Source: Candidatus Delongbacteria bacterium (GTDB taxonomy: Bacteria > UBA4055). Taken from it: a stretch of 6,807 bases of DNA. Positions 6,485 to 6,807 of the stretch are shown in pieces. The notes under the pieces are model-generated. The model saw only the letters and a program-made list of their open reading frames with translations, was not told the origin of the DNA and searched no databases. Location of the stretch: the NCBI GenBank assembly GCA_022013635.1, contig JAKLPX010000328.1, positions 1 to 6,807 of the forward strand. Reading direction: 5' to 3'. Numbering within the stretch: the first letter of the stretch is position 1; each line of letters starts with the position of its first letter. The position numbers were made by a program, and so were the translations under genes.

Positions 6485-6807
6485 CAATAACGAAATTATT
6501 AAACAAATAGGCTTGTTTCTAAAGAACAACGATGATTTCTTAATTACGGCGCATTATGGCCCGGACGGCGATAACATAGGTTCATGCATAGGAATCTATC
6601 TCGCTTTAAACCGGATCGGGAAAAAAGCCGTTATCGTTAATGAGGACAAATTTGTAGGAAGGTATGAATTTTTATTCGGAGATAAGTCTTCGTCTTTCAT
6701 TCAATATTCTGATGATTTATCTGGGAAAAAATACAAAAATGTTGTTGTTCTTGATACGGCAACTTACGAAAGGATCGGCAAAGTAAGAAATATAATTGAA
6801 GACGATG
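6477..6807 (+). CDS. nrnA: NrnA-like DHH-family oligoribonuclease / pAp phosphatase, N-terminal part (3' end outside window)
   Basis: The frame is open to the right edge and gives 110 residues with no stop. It matches the N-terminus of the DHH/DHHA1 phosphoesterases of the NrnA type, which cleave 2-5-base oligoribonucleotides and remove the 3' phosphate of pAp in the cytoplasm. Motif I is clear: THE metal-binding pattern H-x-x-P-D-x-D is present as HYGPDGDNIGS (26-36), and motif II appears as VVVLDTATYERIG (89-101), with Asp93. The diagnostic DHH triad should come just beyond the window edge. Two adjacent ATGs (6474 and 6477) could serve as start and both overlap the end of rbfA (by 11 or 8 bases); the Shine-Dalgarno is only a weak AAAAAAG, so coupling to rbfA is likely. 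rbfA followed by nrnA is a common operon order. A cyclic-di-AMP phosphodiesterase relative cannot be excluded without the C-terminal half. Confidence 0.88.
   Translation, partial: MTDNNEIIKQIGLFLKNNDDFLITAHYGPDGDNIGSCIGIYLALNRIGKKAVIVNEDKFVGRYEFLFGDKSSSFIQYSDDLSGKKYKNVVVLDTATYERIGKVRNIIEDD

Overview
This window is a conserved bacterial housekeeping block, read entirely on the + strand: the 3' part of dxs, then a tight transcription/translation operon rimP - nusA - ylxQ-like (L7Ae family) - infB - rbfA, and the 5' part of an nrnA-like DHH phosphoesterase. Both end genes run off the window. I found no mobile element, CRISPR array, tRNA, rRNA or phage gene, and nothing that looks like an undescribed multi-gene system. 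The interesting points are small departures from family norms inside very conserved genes.

Organism: the DNA is AT-rich (roughly 35-40 % GC by eye) and codons favour A/T at the third position. The C-terminal half of IF2 carries wording I associate with Bacteroidota/Chlorobi-type IF2 (for example VEQWGGKYQS, LKANP, ECGIGIENFNDLK). NusA has a short C-terminus with one acidic/helical repeat. I infer an uncultured or little-studied member of the FCB group, but no phylum can be named from the sequence alone.

Layout: positions 1-1247 hold dxs (MEP isoprenoid pathway). Positions 1248-1360 are the only intergenic stretch of note. They contain a possible promoter, a short leader, a strong hairpin followed by a T-run (probable attenuator of the nusA operon), and a perfect Shine-Dalgarno that is followed by ACG rather than ATG. 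Positions 1361-6484 hold rimP, nusA, ylxQ-like, infB and rbfA with gaps of 21 bp or less, or overlaps. Positions 6474/6477-6807 hold the start of nrnA.

How the genes work together: RimP and RbfA mature the 30S subunit, IF2 starts translation, and NusA controls pausing, termination and antitermination. The YlxQ-like protein is a small RNA-binding fold usually found in this operon. NrnA degrades the shortest RNA fragments and clears pAp. The leader terminator fits the known habit of this operon of being controlled by its own product, NusA. ATGA-type or longer overlaps at infB/rbfA, rbfA/nrnA and probably nusA/ylxQ suggest translational coupling.
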